Shown piece by piece: positions 49,385 to 59,022 of a DNA stretch of 64,000 nucleotides (positions within the stretch are counted from its first letter, which is position 1; every line of letters begins with the position of its first letter). Both the position numbers and the translations under genes were made by a program. The stretch comes from SIG603 sp963621245 (GTDB taxonomy: Bacteria > Bacillota > Clostridia > Oscillospirales > Acutalibacteraceae), in NCBI GenBank assembly GCA_963621245.1, contig CAVFCW010000001.1:124001-188000 (forward strand), given 5' to 3'. The notes beneath the pieces were generated by a model. The model did no database searches, was not told where the DNA came from, and saw only the letters and a program-made list of their open reading frames with translations.

Positions 49385-50320
49385 ATGGATAATAAAGGCG
49401 CAGTTGCCGTAGTTAACGAGGTTAGAAAAGCCGTCATCGGTAAGGATGTTTGCATAGTCAAGGTAATGGCTGCAATTCTTGCTGGCGGTCACGTTCTCAT
49501 TGAGGATATTCCCGGCGTCGGAAAAACAACCATGGCAAACGCATTCACAAACGCAATGGAGCTCACAGAGCACAGAGTGCAATTCACCCCCGACGTTATG
49601 CCAGCCGATATAACAGGCTTCAGCATGTATGACGCCGCAAGCGGAAACTTCGTTTACCGTGAGGGTGCCGCCATGTGCAACCTTTTCTTGGCGGACGAAA
49701 TCAACCGTACTTCTCCGAAAACCCAGTCGGCTCTGCTTCAGGTAATGGAAGAGGGCAAAGTGACCGTTGACGGCGAGGATCACCTGGTTCCGAATCCGTT
49801 TGTGGTTATCGCAACTCAGAACCCAATTGGATCTGCCGGCACACAGAGACTGCCTATGTCTCAGCTTGACAGATTTATGATTTGCATAAGCATGGGATAC
49901 CCGAACATTCAGGACGAAATCTCAATCGTAAGAGGAAAAGTCGAGCCGTACAAGGTAAGCCCCGTAATCACAAAAAGCGAGCTCATCCGCATGAAAGAAG
50001 AAGTTAAAGCGACGTTCATTCATGACGCACTTTACCAGTACATCGGAAAGCTCATCGAGGCTACAAGAAATTCCGATCTTCTCGAACTCGGCGTTTCTCC
50101 AAGAGGTACAATCGCATTCACATCAATGTGCAAAGCTATGGCTTACTTAAAGGGCAGAGAATTTGTTCTCCCCGATGATATTGCGGGAATTTTCACCGAC
50201 TGCGTGGCACACCGTCTCATTCTCTCCAAAAAGGCAAGAATAAGCGGAATAACCCAGGAGCAGGTTTGCCAGAATATTTTGGCAAACGTAAAGAAGCCTG
50301 TCCTCTCAAATAGGAAGTAA
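49385..50320 (+). CDS. MoxR family AAA+ ATPase
   Basis: 311 residues. Walker A IPGVGKTTMANAF, Walker B NLFLADEINRTSPKTQSALL, sensor motif VIATQNPIGSAGTQRLP, and the C-terminal helical lid with SPRGTIAFTSMCKA. MoxR proteins act as chaperone-like ATPases on the DUF58 (VWA-like) and other partners encoded beside them. It starts an operon with DUF58 and a transglutaminase-like protein, with 1 base between stop and next start; AGGAGG precedes the ATG. Confidence 0.95.
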   Translation: MDNKGAVAVVNEVRKAVIGKDVCIVKVMAAILAGGHVLIEDIPGVGKTTMANAFTNAMELTEHRVQFTPDVMPADITGFSMYDAASGNFVYREGAAMCNLFLADEINRTSPKTQSALLQVMEEGKVTVDGEDHLVPNPFVVIATQNPIGSAGTQRLPMSQLDRFMICISMGYPNIQDEISIVRGKVEPYKVSPVITKSELIRMKEEVKATFIHDALYQYIGKLIEATRNSDLLELGVSPRGTIAFTSMCKAMAYLKGREFVLPDDIAGIFTDCVAHRLILSKKARISGITQEQVCQNILANVKKPVLSNRK

Positions 50321-50321
50321 T

Positions 50322-51368
50322 ATGAAAATTACTGTTTGGACATTAATCACCGCCGCCATTTGCTACGTAGCCGTTTTCTATGACAGCACGGCTATGTGCG
50401 CTCTCGCACTTCTCATGGCGATAACTCCCGTGGTTTCTCTCATAATTCTCATTTTGAGACGCTTCACCATGAGAGTTAAGCTGTCGGCGGAAAATATGAC
50501 AGTAAACTTCGGCGAGGGCATAAACGCCGAGATAATTCTCTCGGGACTGCCGTTTCTCTCTCAGCCGCAGTTCGGCTGTAAAATCCACGTTCACAACCTT
50601 TTGACGGACGCAGAAGAAGATATGGTCGTGCCGATTAAGAGAAGTTTCTTTGAAATTTCCAGTACAACGCTTGCTCATGTTGTGCCAAAAGAGTGCGGTA
50701 TGTGCGAAATTTCACTTTCACCAAGCAAACTGAAAGACAGTCTCGGTCTTTTCAGCTTTAAAGTTTTCAGAAAAAGAAGAGCCGTAACGGCTGTCATAAC
50801 GGTTTTGCCGAAAATTCAGGAAATCCCCGTAAAGGTTATAAATTCGACCGCAAGCTACTTTTCAAACACAGAGGTTTATTCCACGGAAAAGAGCGGCGAC
50901 GACCCGAGCGAAGTTTTCGATGTAAGAGAATACCGTGCGGGCGACAGTTTGAGAGCGATTCACTGGAAGCAGACGGCTAAAAGCGGCAATCTCACCGTCA
51001 AGGAGTTCGGTCTTCCGATTGAATCGAGTGCGGCAATAGTTTACAACTGCACAGAGCATCTCTCGGACTGCATGAACTTTATCACGTCGCTTTCGCTCTC
51101 ACTTCTGGAAGCCGACTGCTCGCATAAAATATATTTCAGAATAAACTCCGATTCTCAGTCCGTTTTCATCACAAAGGAAGACGACTTGTCGGCTGTTCTC
51201 CCCACACTTCTCTCGAGCAAACCCGAAATTACGGAATTTGACAACATAAAAGAGAGCTTTGTGTGCGAAATAGCAGACGGCGGCAGAGTTTACGTGAACG
51301 GCGATCCCGTCTGCGATGTTTTCGATAACTACATGCCGATTATCGAGGTAAAGGAGGGAGAAATATGA
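50322..51368 (+). CDS. DUF58 domain-containing membrane protein
   Basis: 348 residues. Two N-terminal membrane helices (residues about 5-45), a beta-rich region, then the DUF58 motif DPSEVFDVREYRAGDSLRAIHWKQTAKSGNL (its core: REYRAGDSLRAIHWKQTAK) near 205. The remaining region resembles a von Willebrand factor A fold. It is the usual partner of a MoxR ATPase and of TgpA-like transglutaminases. Its stop overlaps the next start (ATGA). Confidence 0.92.
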   Translation: MKITVWTLITAAICYVAVFYDSTAMCALALLMAITPVVSLIILILRRFTMRVKLSAENMTVNFGEGINAEIILSGLPFLSQPQFGCKIHVHNLLTDAEEDMVVPIKRSFFEISSTTLAHVVPKECGMCEISLSPSKLKDSLGLFSFKVFRKRRAVTAVITVLPKIQEIPVKVINSTASYFSNTEVYSTEKSGDDPSEVFDVREYRAGDSLRAIHWKQTAKSGNLTVKEFGLPIESSAAIVYNCTEHLSDCMNFITSLSLSLLEADCSHKIYFRINSDSQSVFITKEDDLSAVLPTLLSSKPEITEFDNIKESFVCEIADGGRVYVNGDPVCDVFDNYMPIIEVKEGEI

Positions 51369-53614
51369 ACAAGCCGAAGCTTCCACAAATAGGCTTTGAT
51401 CTCAACAGACTTTTCTTTCTCTTTTTAAGGTGTGCCCTCTCGCTCGTGATGGGCTCGGTCACCTTCCTTGAAATCGTTAAAGCATTCGTTCCGGGTGCGT
51501 ATTCCTCCGAGCTTATACTCTTTGTAATCGTTTACGATATAGTAATCGGCGTGCTGTTTATTCTGTCGGATTATTTCATTCTTGCGCTGATCGGCCCCGC
51601 CATAATAACCATGGGAATGGTTCTCATAAACATTATGGGCTTTGTTTCGGCGGGAAAAGAAATCTACTACGGTTTGCAGTACGGCAACTTGGTTTACCAA
51701 AGCGGAGACATCGACCCCGCCCCCTACTCCGGCGATTACACCTCGTGGCTTGGATTTGCGGCACTGTTCTCCATTATCTGCTTCTATGTGGTAATGGTAA
51801 GCTACTTGGGTTCAAGACCGCTTCTCGGCACCATGCCTTTCTGGTTTCTTATCGTCTCGTCCTGTTTAATCGGAGAATTTCCGAGCCTCGCTGTAATTTT
51901 GGTTGTCGTGTGCTCAACCGCGCTCAATATGATACTCAACAACTACGGCGGAAAAGGACTGAATCTTTCGGCTCTTTTCTCGGGAAGTGCAATCACGGCG
52001 ATATGCGCTCTTGTCGCAATTCTTATTTTTCTTCCACCCGCCGCAAGATTCGCTCATGAGCATTCCGATGAACTTCGTGCGCTCCAGCAATCTATTTTTG
52101 AATCAAAAAGCCTCGATCCTCTAAAGGACGATTTGAGCACAGCGAAACTTGAGAACACGCCCATCACCCACACAGGCGAGGAAGAACTTAGCATTGAGGC
52201 AAGCGACGCCCCCTTATCTACCGTTTACCTTAAAGCCTTATCGGCGGCACAATACACGGGTAGCGGTTGGAAAGCAGCTTCGGGTAAGAACTTGCTTAAG
52301 TATGTAAGCCAAGAAAGCGACGCTTTCAACACGGGATTCAATCTGCTCGACTTAAACTCTTCCGCAGATGGAGTTTCTCAGCTTAAATACACAATTACCC
52401 ACGAAGAAGACTCATCGGGTTACGCTTACGTACCCGAGAACTCGAATATCACAAGCGAGGACAACACAAAGTCTGACGCTTACATCACAAGGGAACAGAA
52501 TTCTTATTCGTTCATCGCTTATCAGCCTGTAGACAAATTCAGTCTGAAAAACACGCTCACAGAAAACAATCTTGTCAACTGGGCAAACGATACCTACACA
52601 GACACAGCAGGATTTGAGAAAAACTCAAGATTCACTGCTTTGCTCGATGATGCGCTCGGCTTAAGTTACAACGAAAAGATCGAGTACGTGAAAAATCTTC
52701 TCGCTTCCGATTATTCATACAGCAACGACCTCACGGCTATTGACAGCGATACCGATTATGTTGAAAACTTCCTTTTCACACAGAAAAAAGGTTATTGCCA
52801 GCACTTTGCAAGCGCCGCAACGCTCATGTACAGATATCTCGGAATACCCGCAAGATACTGCGTCGGCTACATGCTTCAAAGCGATGATTTCAGCTATGTG
52901 AACGATAATTATTTTACCGTTGTCAAGGATTATTCAGCTCACGCATGGGTTGAAGTATTCTCCGAGGAGCTCGGTTGGGTCAGCGTTGACGTCACACCGT
53001 CCAACTTCCGTGAAGCTTATTTCGGCTTGAACGCAGAGGATAACAGCGAAACCGAAAACGAGGACAACGCTACTCCGACTCCATCGCCTACGCCAACACC
53101 TACGCCCGAACCCGAGGACGATACAATTAATCCGGAGGACGAGGCTAACGCAACGCCCACACCGTCCCCGATACCGCCGCAAAGCTCCGACAACAACGAC
53201 AATGACAACACTCCGAAGTCGATGCCGAAAATTATCATAGTTCTTTTGATAATCGCACTTTTGGCGGCAGCTTATTTCACGGCGAAAAAGACATGCGACA
53301 GCAAGAGATTTAAGGTCAGCCGCTCGCGTCCGATAACAGTCGTGCTTGCATATTTATCGGGACTTATCGAGCTTTGCTGCGGTAAACGCTTAAACGAAAC
53401 AGACCGTGAGTACCTCACAAGAGTTCTTGCGGGCAAACTTTCGGCTGAGGAAATTTCCAAGCTTTCAGATTACTTTGAGAAAGCGGCATTCTCCGGCGGT
53501 AAATTCAGCGATACGCACGCTTGCCTTGCTCTTTGCAAAAAGACAAGAGAAGCACTTTTAAGCGAACTAAAGCCGTTCAAAAAGTTTATAACAGTTTATG
53601 TACTGTTTAAATAA
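51365..53614 (+). CDS. TgpA-like membrane transglutaminase-domain protein
   Basis: 749 residues. Several N-terminal helices (about 15-235), an extracytoplasmic part with the transglutaminase/protease-like triad: Cys in QKKGYCQHFASAATLMYRYL, His in SAHAWVEVFSEELGW and Asp in VSVDVTPSNF. A low-complexity Thr-Pro-Ser linker (ATPTPSPTPTPTPEPE) follows near 565-615, then one more helix (KIIIVLLIIALLAAAY) and a cytosolic tail. Such proteins are thought to process cell-envelope proteins. Third gene of the MoxR-DUF58 operon. Confidence 0.92.
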   Translation: MNKPKLPQIGFDLNRLFFLFLRCALSLVMGSVTFLEIVKAFVPGAYSSELILFVIVYDIVIGVLFILSDYFILALIGPAIITMGMVLINIMGFVSAGKEIYYGLQYGNLVYQSGDIDPAPYSGDYTSWLGFAALFSIICFYVVMVSYLGSRPLLGTMPFWFLIVSSCLIGEFPSLAVILVVVCSTALNMILNNYGGKGLNLSALFSGSAITAICALVAILIFLPPAARFAHEHSDELRALQQSIFESKSLDPLKDDLSTAKLENTPITHTGEEELSIEASDAPLSTVYLKALSAAQYTGSGWKAASGKNLLKYVSQESDAFNTGFNLLDLNSSADGVSQLKYTITHEEDSSGYAYVPENSNITSEDNTKSDAYITREQNSYSFIAYQPVDKFSLKNTLTENNLVNWANDTYTDTAGFEKNSRFTALLDDALGLSYNEKIEYVKNLLASDYSYSNDLTAIDSDTDYVENFLFTQKKGYCQHFASAATLMYRYLGIPARYCVGYMLQSDDFSYVNDNYFTVVKDYSAHAWVEVFSEELGWVSVDVTPSNFREAYFGLNAEDNSETENEDNATPTPSPTPTPTPEPEDDTINPEDEANATPTPSPIPPQSSDNNDNDNTPKSMPKIIIVLLIIALLAAAYFTAKKTCDSKRFKVSRSRPITVVLAYLSGLIELCCGKRLNETDREYLTRVLAGKLSAEEISKLSDYFEKAAFSGGKFSDTHACLALCKKTREALLSELKPFKKFITVYVLFK

Positions 53615-53639
53615 TCACAACAAAGAAAGGAAAATTAAA

Positions 53640-53948
53640 ATGGGAGTTATTACACTTACAAACAGCAATTTTGATGAAGTTGTCGCAAGCTCCACTCAGC
53701 CAGTACTCGTAGATTTCTGGGCAACATGGTGCGGCCCTTGCAGAATGGTCTCTCCGATAGTAGATGAAATCGCAGAGGAGGAAGACGTAACAGTCGGCAA
53801 AGTTAATGTTGACGAAGAGCCAGAACTTGCACAGAGATTCGGCGTTATGAGCATTCCCACACTTCTCGTTTTTGAGGGCGGAAAGCTTGTAAACAAGTCT
53901 GTCGGTGCTAAACCGAAAGACGATATTCTCGATTTACTCGGTCTTTGA
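53640..53948 (+). CDS. trxA: Thioredoxin
   Basis: 102 residues. Active site WCGPC in VDFWATWCGPCRMVSP, cis-proline region in GVMSIPTLLVF. A general cytosolic dithiol-disulfide reductant. The ATG at 53640 is set by AAAGGA; a 14-codon longer frame overlaps the previous gene. It follows the transglutaminase gene by 25 bases and ends at a strong terminator. No thioredoxin reductase is in the window. Confidence 0.96.
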   Translation: MGVITLTNSNFDEVVASSTQPVLVDFWATWCGPCRMVSPIVDEIAEEEDVTVGKVNVDEEPELAQRFGVMSIPTLLVFEGGKLVNKSVGAKPKDDILDLLGL

Positions 53949-53956
53949 TAAAACGA

Positions 53957-53993
53957 AAGAAGTGTTCACCGAAAAGTGGACACTTCTTTTTTG
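53957..53993 (+). terminator. Intrinsic terminator of trxA
   Basis: AAGAAGTGTTCAC pairs with GTGGACACTTCTT around a CGAAAA loop, followed by TTTTTT. It directly abuts the stop of the convergent gene and may serve both strands. Confidence 0.88.
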
Positions 53994-54908
53994 TTACCCT
54001 ATTTGTGTAATAATGCTGTCGATGTTTTCATCGGAATACTCTATGTTCTTTGAAAGACATTTTAAAATATCTATTCTGTCTTTTAACGAAAGAGTTTCGT
54101 TTTTCATTTTTGCCGTTTTATAACAGAGCATAACAGTTTTAGTAAAGCTTACCGCCAAAGCTACCCCTTCGCCATTTTCTCTTTCGGTAAAATATCGATA
54201 GAGCATATAAACGAGAATATGTTCAAAATCGGTCTCATATTCTTCAACGCTTATTTTGTTGATTTTCTTGTCGGAAGCACAGCTTAAAATTTCACCGTAT
54301 TTATCCTCCATGCTTTCAAGAGATTTATAAATATCGATAAGCTTATCATCAGGCACATCGGGGTAATCGCCTGTTTTCATAAGCAAATTCATTCGCTCTG
54401 AAATGCTTAATTTTCTGTTTTGTGCGATTTTTATAAGTTTCTCACGCTGCTCAATCAAATCGGAAACATCTTCATCGTCAAAGCTCTCTTCATCATTTTC
54501 GTCATAGACAAAGCTTATCGGCTCCTCGTGATTTAACACGAGCCGACACACCTCCTCGCAAGCAAGACCGAGACCCTCCTCGCAAATTTCTCCGTGAGTG
54601 TTGTAAAACCGCGGGTGCTCCGTGCATATATCGCAGAGGTAATTTTCTCCAAGCGTGATAAAAACATCGCAGAGATTTTCACGATTGAGAAAAGGACAAC
54701 GCTTATTTGTCATCTTAAAAAAAGCGTCGCCGTCACTGTCACGGCTTATATTATTCCGCAGTTTTTCTCCGAACTCTCCCTCAATATTCGAGTAAATCTC
54801 CTCGGTAAATTCATCAATGTAAACATCCCAGCCGATACAGCACGAGTCGCTACATTTTGAAGCCGTGCATTTGAAGTCGTTATAAAAATCAGGTCTTGTA
54901 ATTTTCAT
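53994..54908 (-). CDS. FliB-like protein (flagellin lysine N-methylase family)
   Basis: 304 residues. N-terminal cysteine cluster ASKCSDSCCIGWDVYID, then NKRCPFLNRENLCDVFI and CDICTEHPRFYN, matching the FliB/YkgJ-like family whose Salmonella member methylates flagellin lysines. The cysteines suggest an Fe-S or Zn site. No flagellar genes are in the window, and many non-motile gut Clostridia encode similar proteins, so the real substrate is unknown. Monocistronic, divergent from the next gene. Confidence 0.82.
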   Translation of the reverse strand: MKITRPDFYNDFKCTASKCSDSCCIGWDVYIDEFTEEIYSNIEGEFGEKLRNNISRDSDGDAFFKMTNKRCPFLNRENLCDVFITLGENYLCDICTEHPRFYNTHGEICEEGLGLACEEVCRLVLNHEEPISFVYDENDEESFDDEDVSDLIEQREKLIKIAQNRKLSISERMNLLMKTGDYPDVPDDKLIDIYKSLESMEDKYGEILSCASDKKINKISVEEYETDFEHILVYMLYRYFTERENGEGVALAVSFTKTVMLCYKTAKMKNETLSLKDRIDILKCLSKNIEYSDENIDSIITQIG

Positions 54909-54975
54909 GTGTTCCGTCCTATAATCAATATATGATGTAAAAACTATAATAAATTAAAAGGAAGCCGATTGCAAT

Positions 54976-55488
54976 ATGAATGAAAAAGAAATGAATTTAA
55001 GCGCCGAGGCAAAAGCGTCAAGAGCGCTTGCCATACAGCTTGCAGATCTCTATTTTGAGTTTGTCAAAGAAATGCGTGAGGAGCTGGGCGATGAAAAAAC
55101 AAAAAATCTCGTGACTAAGATTCTTTTTAACAGAGCGAAGGAGCGAGCTCTCGGCTCGATAAAACGCGCCGAAGAGAGAAATCTTCCTCGAACTTGGGAG
55201 AACATCAACGTTGTCACCGATGTTCCGCTTGCAGGCTGGGTATCGGAGCTTGGCAGAGACCACTGCCCTTACGGCATGGCGTGGAACAAAAGAATCGAAG
55301 AAAATCCTTGGTTCAGAGAATATGCGGCACTTTACTGCGATGTCACCGATACAACCATAGGCGAGGTTTTCACTGGAGATCACACCCACAAGCTTTACGA
55401 AAACGTTGTCTTGGGAGATGATAACTGCCGCCGAACCTACACCTTGAGCGAAGATGTCAAGAACGGAAAATTAACCTACGGAGAATAA
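54976..55488 (+). CDS. L-2-amino-thiazoline-4-carboxylic acid hydrolase-like protein
   Basis: 170 residues, helical N-terminal half (residues 1-75; LADLYFEFVKEMREELGDEK), then a mixed region with GRDHCPYGMAWNKRIEENPWF, ALYCDVTDTTIGEVF and GDDNCRRTYTL. The spaced Cys residues and the pattern of the C-terminal half fit the ATC hydrolase-like family seen widely in Clostridia, named for a Pseudomonas enzyme that opens thiazoline rings to give cysteine. Most members are uncharacterised; the reaction should not be assumed here. Confidence 0.7.
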   Translation: MNEKEMNLSAEAKASRALAIQLADLYFEFVKEMREELGDEKTKNLVTKILFNRAKERALGSIKRAEERNLPRTWENINVVTDVPLAGWVSELGRDHCPYGMAWNKRIEENPWFREYAALYCDVTDTTIGEVFTGDHTHKLYENVVLGDDNCRRTYTLSEDVKNGKLTYGE

Positions 55489-55493
55489 AAAAA

Positions 55494-55515
55494 CAGGGCG
55501 TGAAATCACGCCCTG
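55494..55515. terminator. Bidirectional intrinsic terminator
   Basis: CAGGGCGTGA pairs perfectly with TCACGCCCTG around AA. A-run on one side and T-rich sequence on both strands let it end both convergent genes. Confidence 0.85.
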
Positions 55516-55529
55516 AATTATTTTAGATT

Positions 55530-56579
55530 TTACGGCTCGTCAAACGGAACAACCTGACCGAGCTCGGCGGACTTGAAGCAGCACTCCATAACGTGCATAA
55601 CTCTTCTTATCTCGCTGTGCTTAACAATCTGCTCTTCCTCGCCGTCAATAGCCTTGACGAAGTTGCGGTAGAACTCGTGTACATCCGACTTCGGTCTCGG
55701 AAGCGAATAGAAATCGAGTGTGATGTCGTCTCTGGGAGCCATGGTCTTTGTGATACCGGAAGCTGTCTCAACGGGAACAACCTCTTTCTCGTTCCAAGCC
55801 TTGAGCTTAGCAACCTTGCATTCCTCTCTCCAGTCCTGAATAATTGCAGAACCCTTCTCACACTGCAGATAGAATCTCGGAAGCGGGAGGAAGTTGTAAG
55901 TACCGACCTCGATGTAAACTCTTGCACCGCCCTTTATTTTAAGAGTAATCTTGCAGCCGTCGTCGCACTCGGTCTTTGTGTAATTTGTTGTCTCGCAGTA
56001 AACAGACTCAATCGGCTCGGGGAAAAGCTGAAGCATCTGATCGATGAGATGTACGCCCCAGTCAAGAATCATGCCTCCGCCGTGAGCCTTCTCGCATCTC
56101 CAGTCGGAGGGAATACCTCTTGAACCGTGAATTCTTGACTCGATGTTGAGGAACTTACCGATTTCGCCTGACTCCTTAAGCTGCTTCATAGCGAGGAAGT
56201 CAACGTCCCAACGTCTGTTCTGGTGAACCGTGAAAAGCTTTCCGCTCTCGTTTGCGGCAGCAATCATCTTGTCAACAGCCGCAAGGCTCATCTCAACGGG
56301 TTTCTCGCAAATTACGTGCTTGCCTGCTTTTAAGCTCTTGATGACTGTCTCGGAGTGAACGTCGTTCGGAATTGCAACCGTTACAATATCCACCGACTCA
56401 TCCGCCAAAGCTTCGTCCAAAGAAGAATATGCCTTGATTCCTCTCGATTCTGCAAGAGCATTTCTCTCGGGTTTGATGTCATAAACACCCGCGAGATTAA
56501 CTACGTCGCTCTTAAGAATCTGGTCGCAATGCCAACCGCCCTGTCCGCCGTATCCGACTACCACTACATTTTTCTTCAT
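55530..56579 (-). CDS. Gfo/Idh/MocA family NAD(P)-dependent oxidoreductase
   Basis: 349 residues. N-terminal Rossmann fold (VVVGYGGQGGWHCDQIL), the EKP motif VICEKPVEMS with its Lys, and the catalytic His in LDWGVHLIDQML. The family oxidises or reduces sugars and cyclitols (inositol, glucose-fructose and similar). The substrate cannot be read. It is divergent from a TetR-type regulator across 550 bases of AT-rich DNA, which may point to regulation by it. No sugar operon partners are present. Confidence 0.92.
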   Translation of the reverse strand: MKKNVVVVGYGGQGGWHCDQILKSDVVNLAGVYDIKPERNALAESRGIKAYSSLDEALADESVDIVTVAIPNDVHSETVIKSLKAGKHVICEKPVEMSLAAVDKMIAAANESGKLFTVHQNRRWDVDFLAMKQLKESGEIGKFLNIESRIHGSRGIPSDWRCEKAHGGGMILDWGVHLIDQMLQLFPEPIESVYCETTNYTKTECDDGCKITLKIKGGARVYIEVGTYNFLPLPRFYLQCEKGSAIIQDWREECKVAKLKAWNEKEVVPVETASGITKTMAPRDDITLDFYSLPRPKSDVHEFYRNFVKAIDGEEEQIVKHSEIRRVMHVMECCFKSAELGQVVPFDEP

Positions 56580-57136
56580 TACCTTATCCTCCTTATATAA
56601 CAGATAGGTTTTTAAAATTTTTCAATACAAGTCCAAAAGAAATTCCGTGTTTCTTTAAAGACTCACGCTGATTTATAAAAGTCCGAAAGAAACAAAAATT
56701 TATCCTTTACCCACATTATATTTAGTAAAAATCGAAGTGTCAAGGGCTTATATGGAAATAATGTGGAAAAATTTGTGGTAAAAAATGTGGTAATTATCAT
56801 GTTAATTGTGGCAATTTTTCATGTCACCGAAATCAATGTTTTTCTCTGATAAAAGCCCCTTAAAAATAGCCTTTTCATGCCATAAACAGGATATTTTTAA
56901 TCAATTTTTTATCCGTATGTAAAATATGACGATGACCAAAAACCTTTAATATTAATCAGTAATTACATAATAAATATGCGATTTGTCAATTATCTTTTTA
57001 TATTTCTAAAATCTCATTAAAATTTCAATAACCAAAATTGTACAAACGGCTCACAATTTCGTCAAATTACTATGTTGATTTTTCCGCAAGTGGGCATTAA
57101 AATATTATTAAAGTAAATATAAAGGATGTGTGGATT
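56580..57136. other. AT-rich divergent intergenic region, no gene seen
   Basis: 557 bases between the Gfo/Idh gene and the TetR gene. It contains a loose repeat AAGTCC(A/G)AAAGAAA (near 56630 and 56688) and several TGTGG(T/C)AA words near 56765-56815. I see no tRNA, riboswitch or coding region. Promoters for both flanking genes should lie here, but none is convincing. Confidence 0.45.
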
Positions 57137-57685
57137 ATGGACAGACGAGTTAAACGCACAAAGGAAGCTATTTTAGGTGCAGTTCTTTCCCTCATCACAG
57201 AAAAGGACTACCGAAAGATATCCATCTCCGAGGTTGCGAGGAGAGCGGATATCGACCGAAAAACCTTCTATCTTCACTACACGGGAGTTGAACAGGTGCT
57301 CACGGAATTTTCTGAAAGCACGGTAAATAACCTCCATGAGAAGCTGGTCGGAAACGGCTATTTCTTAGATCCTTCCAACCTCTCTCTCCTCTACAAAGGA
57401 GTTAACGGAGTTATTTCCGAGCGTCTCGAGATTTTCCGTCATCTCGCAAGCAGTAAAAACTTTGATACCTTCTGGGTCAACATCAACGATTTCATTATCG
57501 GCAATTTGACCGACGCTTTCTCACAGAGCTACGGATACGACAGAAGAAAATCGAAGGCTTGCGCAGAGTTTGTAACGGGCGGAGCAAAGAGCGTATATAA
57601 ATCCTGGCTTCTCGGTGAAATAGAAGCACAGATAGACGAACTGCCGAGTTTCTTTCAAACGGCAAGTCCCGTTTATACCTATTGA
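57137..57685 (+). CDS. TetR/AcrR family transcriptional regulator
   Basis: 182 residues. N-terminal helix-turn-helix: RVKRTKEAILGAVLSLITEK then ISISEVARRADIDRKTFYLHY, the standard TetR DNA-binding block ending in FYxHF/Y. The C-terminal ligand domain has the YfiR/TetR_C-like pattern of short regulators (GAKSVYKSWLLGE near 155-167), as in DhaS-like proteins. The second ATG (57137) is ten bases after AAAGGA. It is divergent from the Gfo/Idh gene and ends at a strong terminator. Confidence 0.9.
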   Translation: MDRRVKRTKEAILGAVLSLITEKDYRKISISEVARRADIDRKTFYLHYTGVEQVLTEFSESTVNNLHEKLVGNGYFLDPSNLSLLYKGVNGVISERLEIFRHLASSKNFDTFWVNINDFIIGNLTDAFSQSYGYDRRKSKACAEFVTGGAKSVYKSWLLGEIEAQIDELPSFFQTASPVYTY

Positions 57686-57714
57686 TTATAGCTGAAAGTA
57701 AAGACAAGTTAGCG

Positions 57715-57742
57715 AAAAGCCTCTCCTTTTGGAGAGGCTTTT
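57715..57742. terminator. Bidirectional intrinsic terminator between TetR and the symporter
   Basis: AAAAGCCTCTCC and GGAGAGGCTTTT pair perfectly (12 bp) around TTTT; serves the convergent genes. Confidence 0.88.
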
Positions 57743-57760
57743 GACTATTCTGAAACTTAT

Positions 57761-58987
57761 TTACTTTTTCTCAAGCTTGACTGTTTTGGTCATAGCAACG
57801 CTGCAAGCGATATCACCGAGAACATTGCAGCATGTAGCACCCATATCGCAAAGAGTATTTACGCTGATGTAAACACCCATAATTCCTGTGGGCAGTCCCG
57901 CAATGGCGGAAAGTGCCGCAAAACTTGCGATAGCGCCGCCGGGAACGCCCGGTGTGCCAATTGAGAGAAGTGTGTTGGAGAGCATAACGACAATCATCAT
58001 GCCGATGTCAACCTCAACGCCGCATGCGTTTGCAAAGAAGACTATCATGAACGACATAAGAATTGAGACGGCGTCCATGTTGATGGTGGCACCAAGAGGA
58101 AGCGTCATTGAAGAAATCTCGTTGGGAACGCCAAGTTCGTCAGCACAGTTCTTTGAAATAGGAAGAGTTGCACTGCTTGAGCATGTGCCGAATGCGTTAA
58201 GTCCTGCGGGGGCAACAGTCTTGAAGAATTTGCCGATGCCGCATTTGCCTATAAGCTTGACTATGCCGCCGTAAACCACCAAGGTATATATAAAGAATGT
58301 GAGGTACAGCGCAAGAAGAACCGATGCAAGCGAGATGATTGTCTCCGTACCGTTTGCATAAACGACTGAAGAAATGGAGCAGAAAACACCGATAGGAGTA
58401 AAGTGCATAACTACCGATACAATCTTAACGGAAATATCGTTGAGAGACTCGCAAACCTTGACAAAAGGATCTGCCTTTTCGCCGAGCGAGAGGCATGTAA
58501 CTCCAACTATGATTGCAAAAACAAGCACCTGAAGCATATCACCGTTCACGAAGGAAGCGAAGGGATTTGACGGAATGAGATTTTTTACGGTATCGAGTAT
58601 GCTTGTGAACTGAGTTGCGGAAACGTCAGCCTCTTTCATGGCAATGATTACGCCCTTGCCAACGCCGAGAACTTTCGGAAGAAAAAGTCCAAGAAGAGAT
58701 GCAAACAAAGTTGTTCCACAGAAGTAAAGAACCGACTGTAAACCGACCTTGCCAGTAGCGGAAACAGAACCTATTCCCTTAATTCCCACTATAAGCGAGC
58801 AGAAAACAAGCGGATAAATCATCATCTTGAGCGCATTCATATAAAGGGAGCTCACAAGCTCTATTGCGGGAAGAATGCCCTCGTATCTGCCCGGCATGAA
58901 AAGACCGCAAAGTATGCCGAGAATCAATCCGATAAAAATAGCTATCGTCAACTTTACGCTTGACGACATTTTCTTTTTCGTTGCCAT
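57761..58987 (-). CDS. Dicarboxylate/amino acid:cation symporter (DAACS/SLC1 family)
   Basis: 408 residues. Elevator-type SLC1 fold with the serine-rich HP1 tip CSSSATLPISKNCADE and the TM7 motif MTLPLGATINMDAVS (NMDG-like, here NMDA). The family imports glutamate, aspartate, serine, threonine or cystine with Na+ or H+. It has a T-box leader whose specifier reads AUG (Met) by alignment to the Thr T-box in this window, so import of methionine or a precursor is inferred, not shown. Monocistronic. Confidence 0.93.
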   Translation of the reverse strand: MATKKKMSSSVKLTIAIFIGLILGILCGLFMPGRYEGILPAIELVSSLYMNALKMMIYPLVFCSLIVGIKGIGSVSATGKVGLQSVLYFCGTTLFASLLGLFLPKVLGVGKGVIIAMKEADVSATQFTSILDTVKNLIPSNPFASFVNGDMLQVLVFAIIVGVTCLSLGEKADPFVKVCESLNDISVKIVSVVMHFTPIGVFCSISSVVYANGTETIISLASVLLALYLTFFIYTLVVYGGIVKLIGKCGIGKFFKTVAPAGLNAFGTCSSSATLPISKNCADELGVPNEISSMTLPLGATINMDAVSILMSFMIVFFANACGVEVDIGMMIVVMLSNTLLSIGTPGVPGGAIASFAALSAIAGLPTGIMGVYISVNTLCDMGATCCNVLGDIACSVAMTKTVKLEKK

Positions 58988-59022
58988 AATTTTTACCTAC
59001 CTCAATTTTTCTAAAATAAAAA

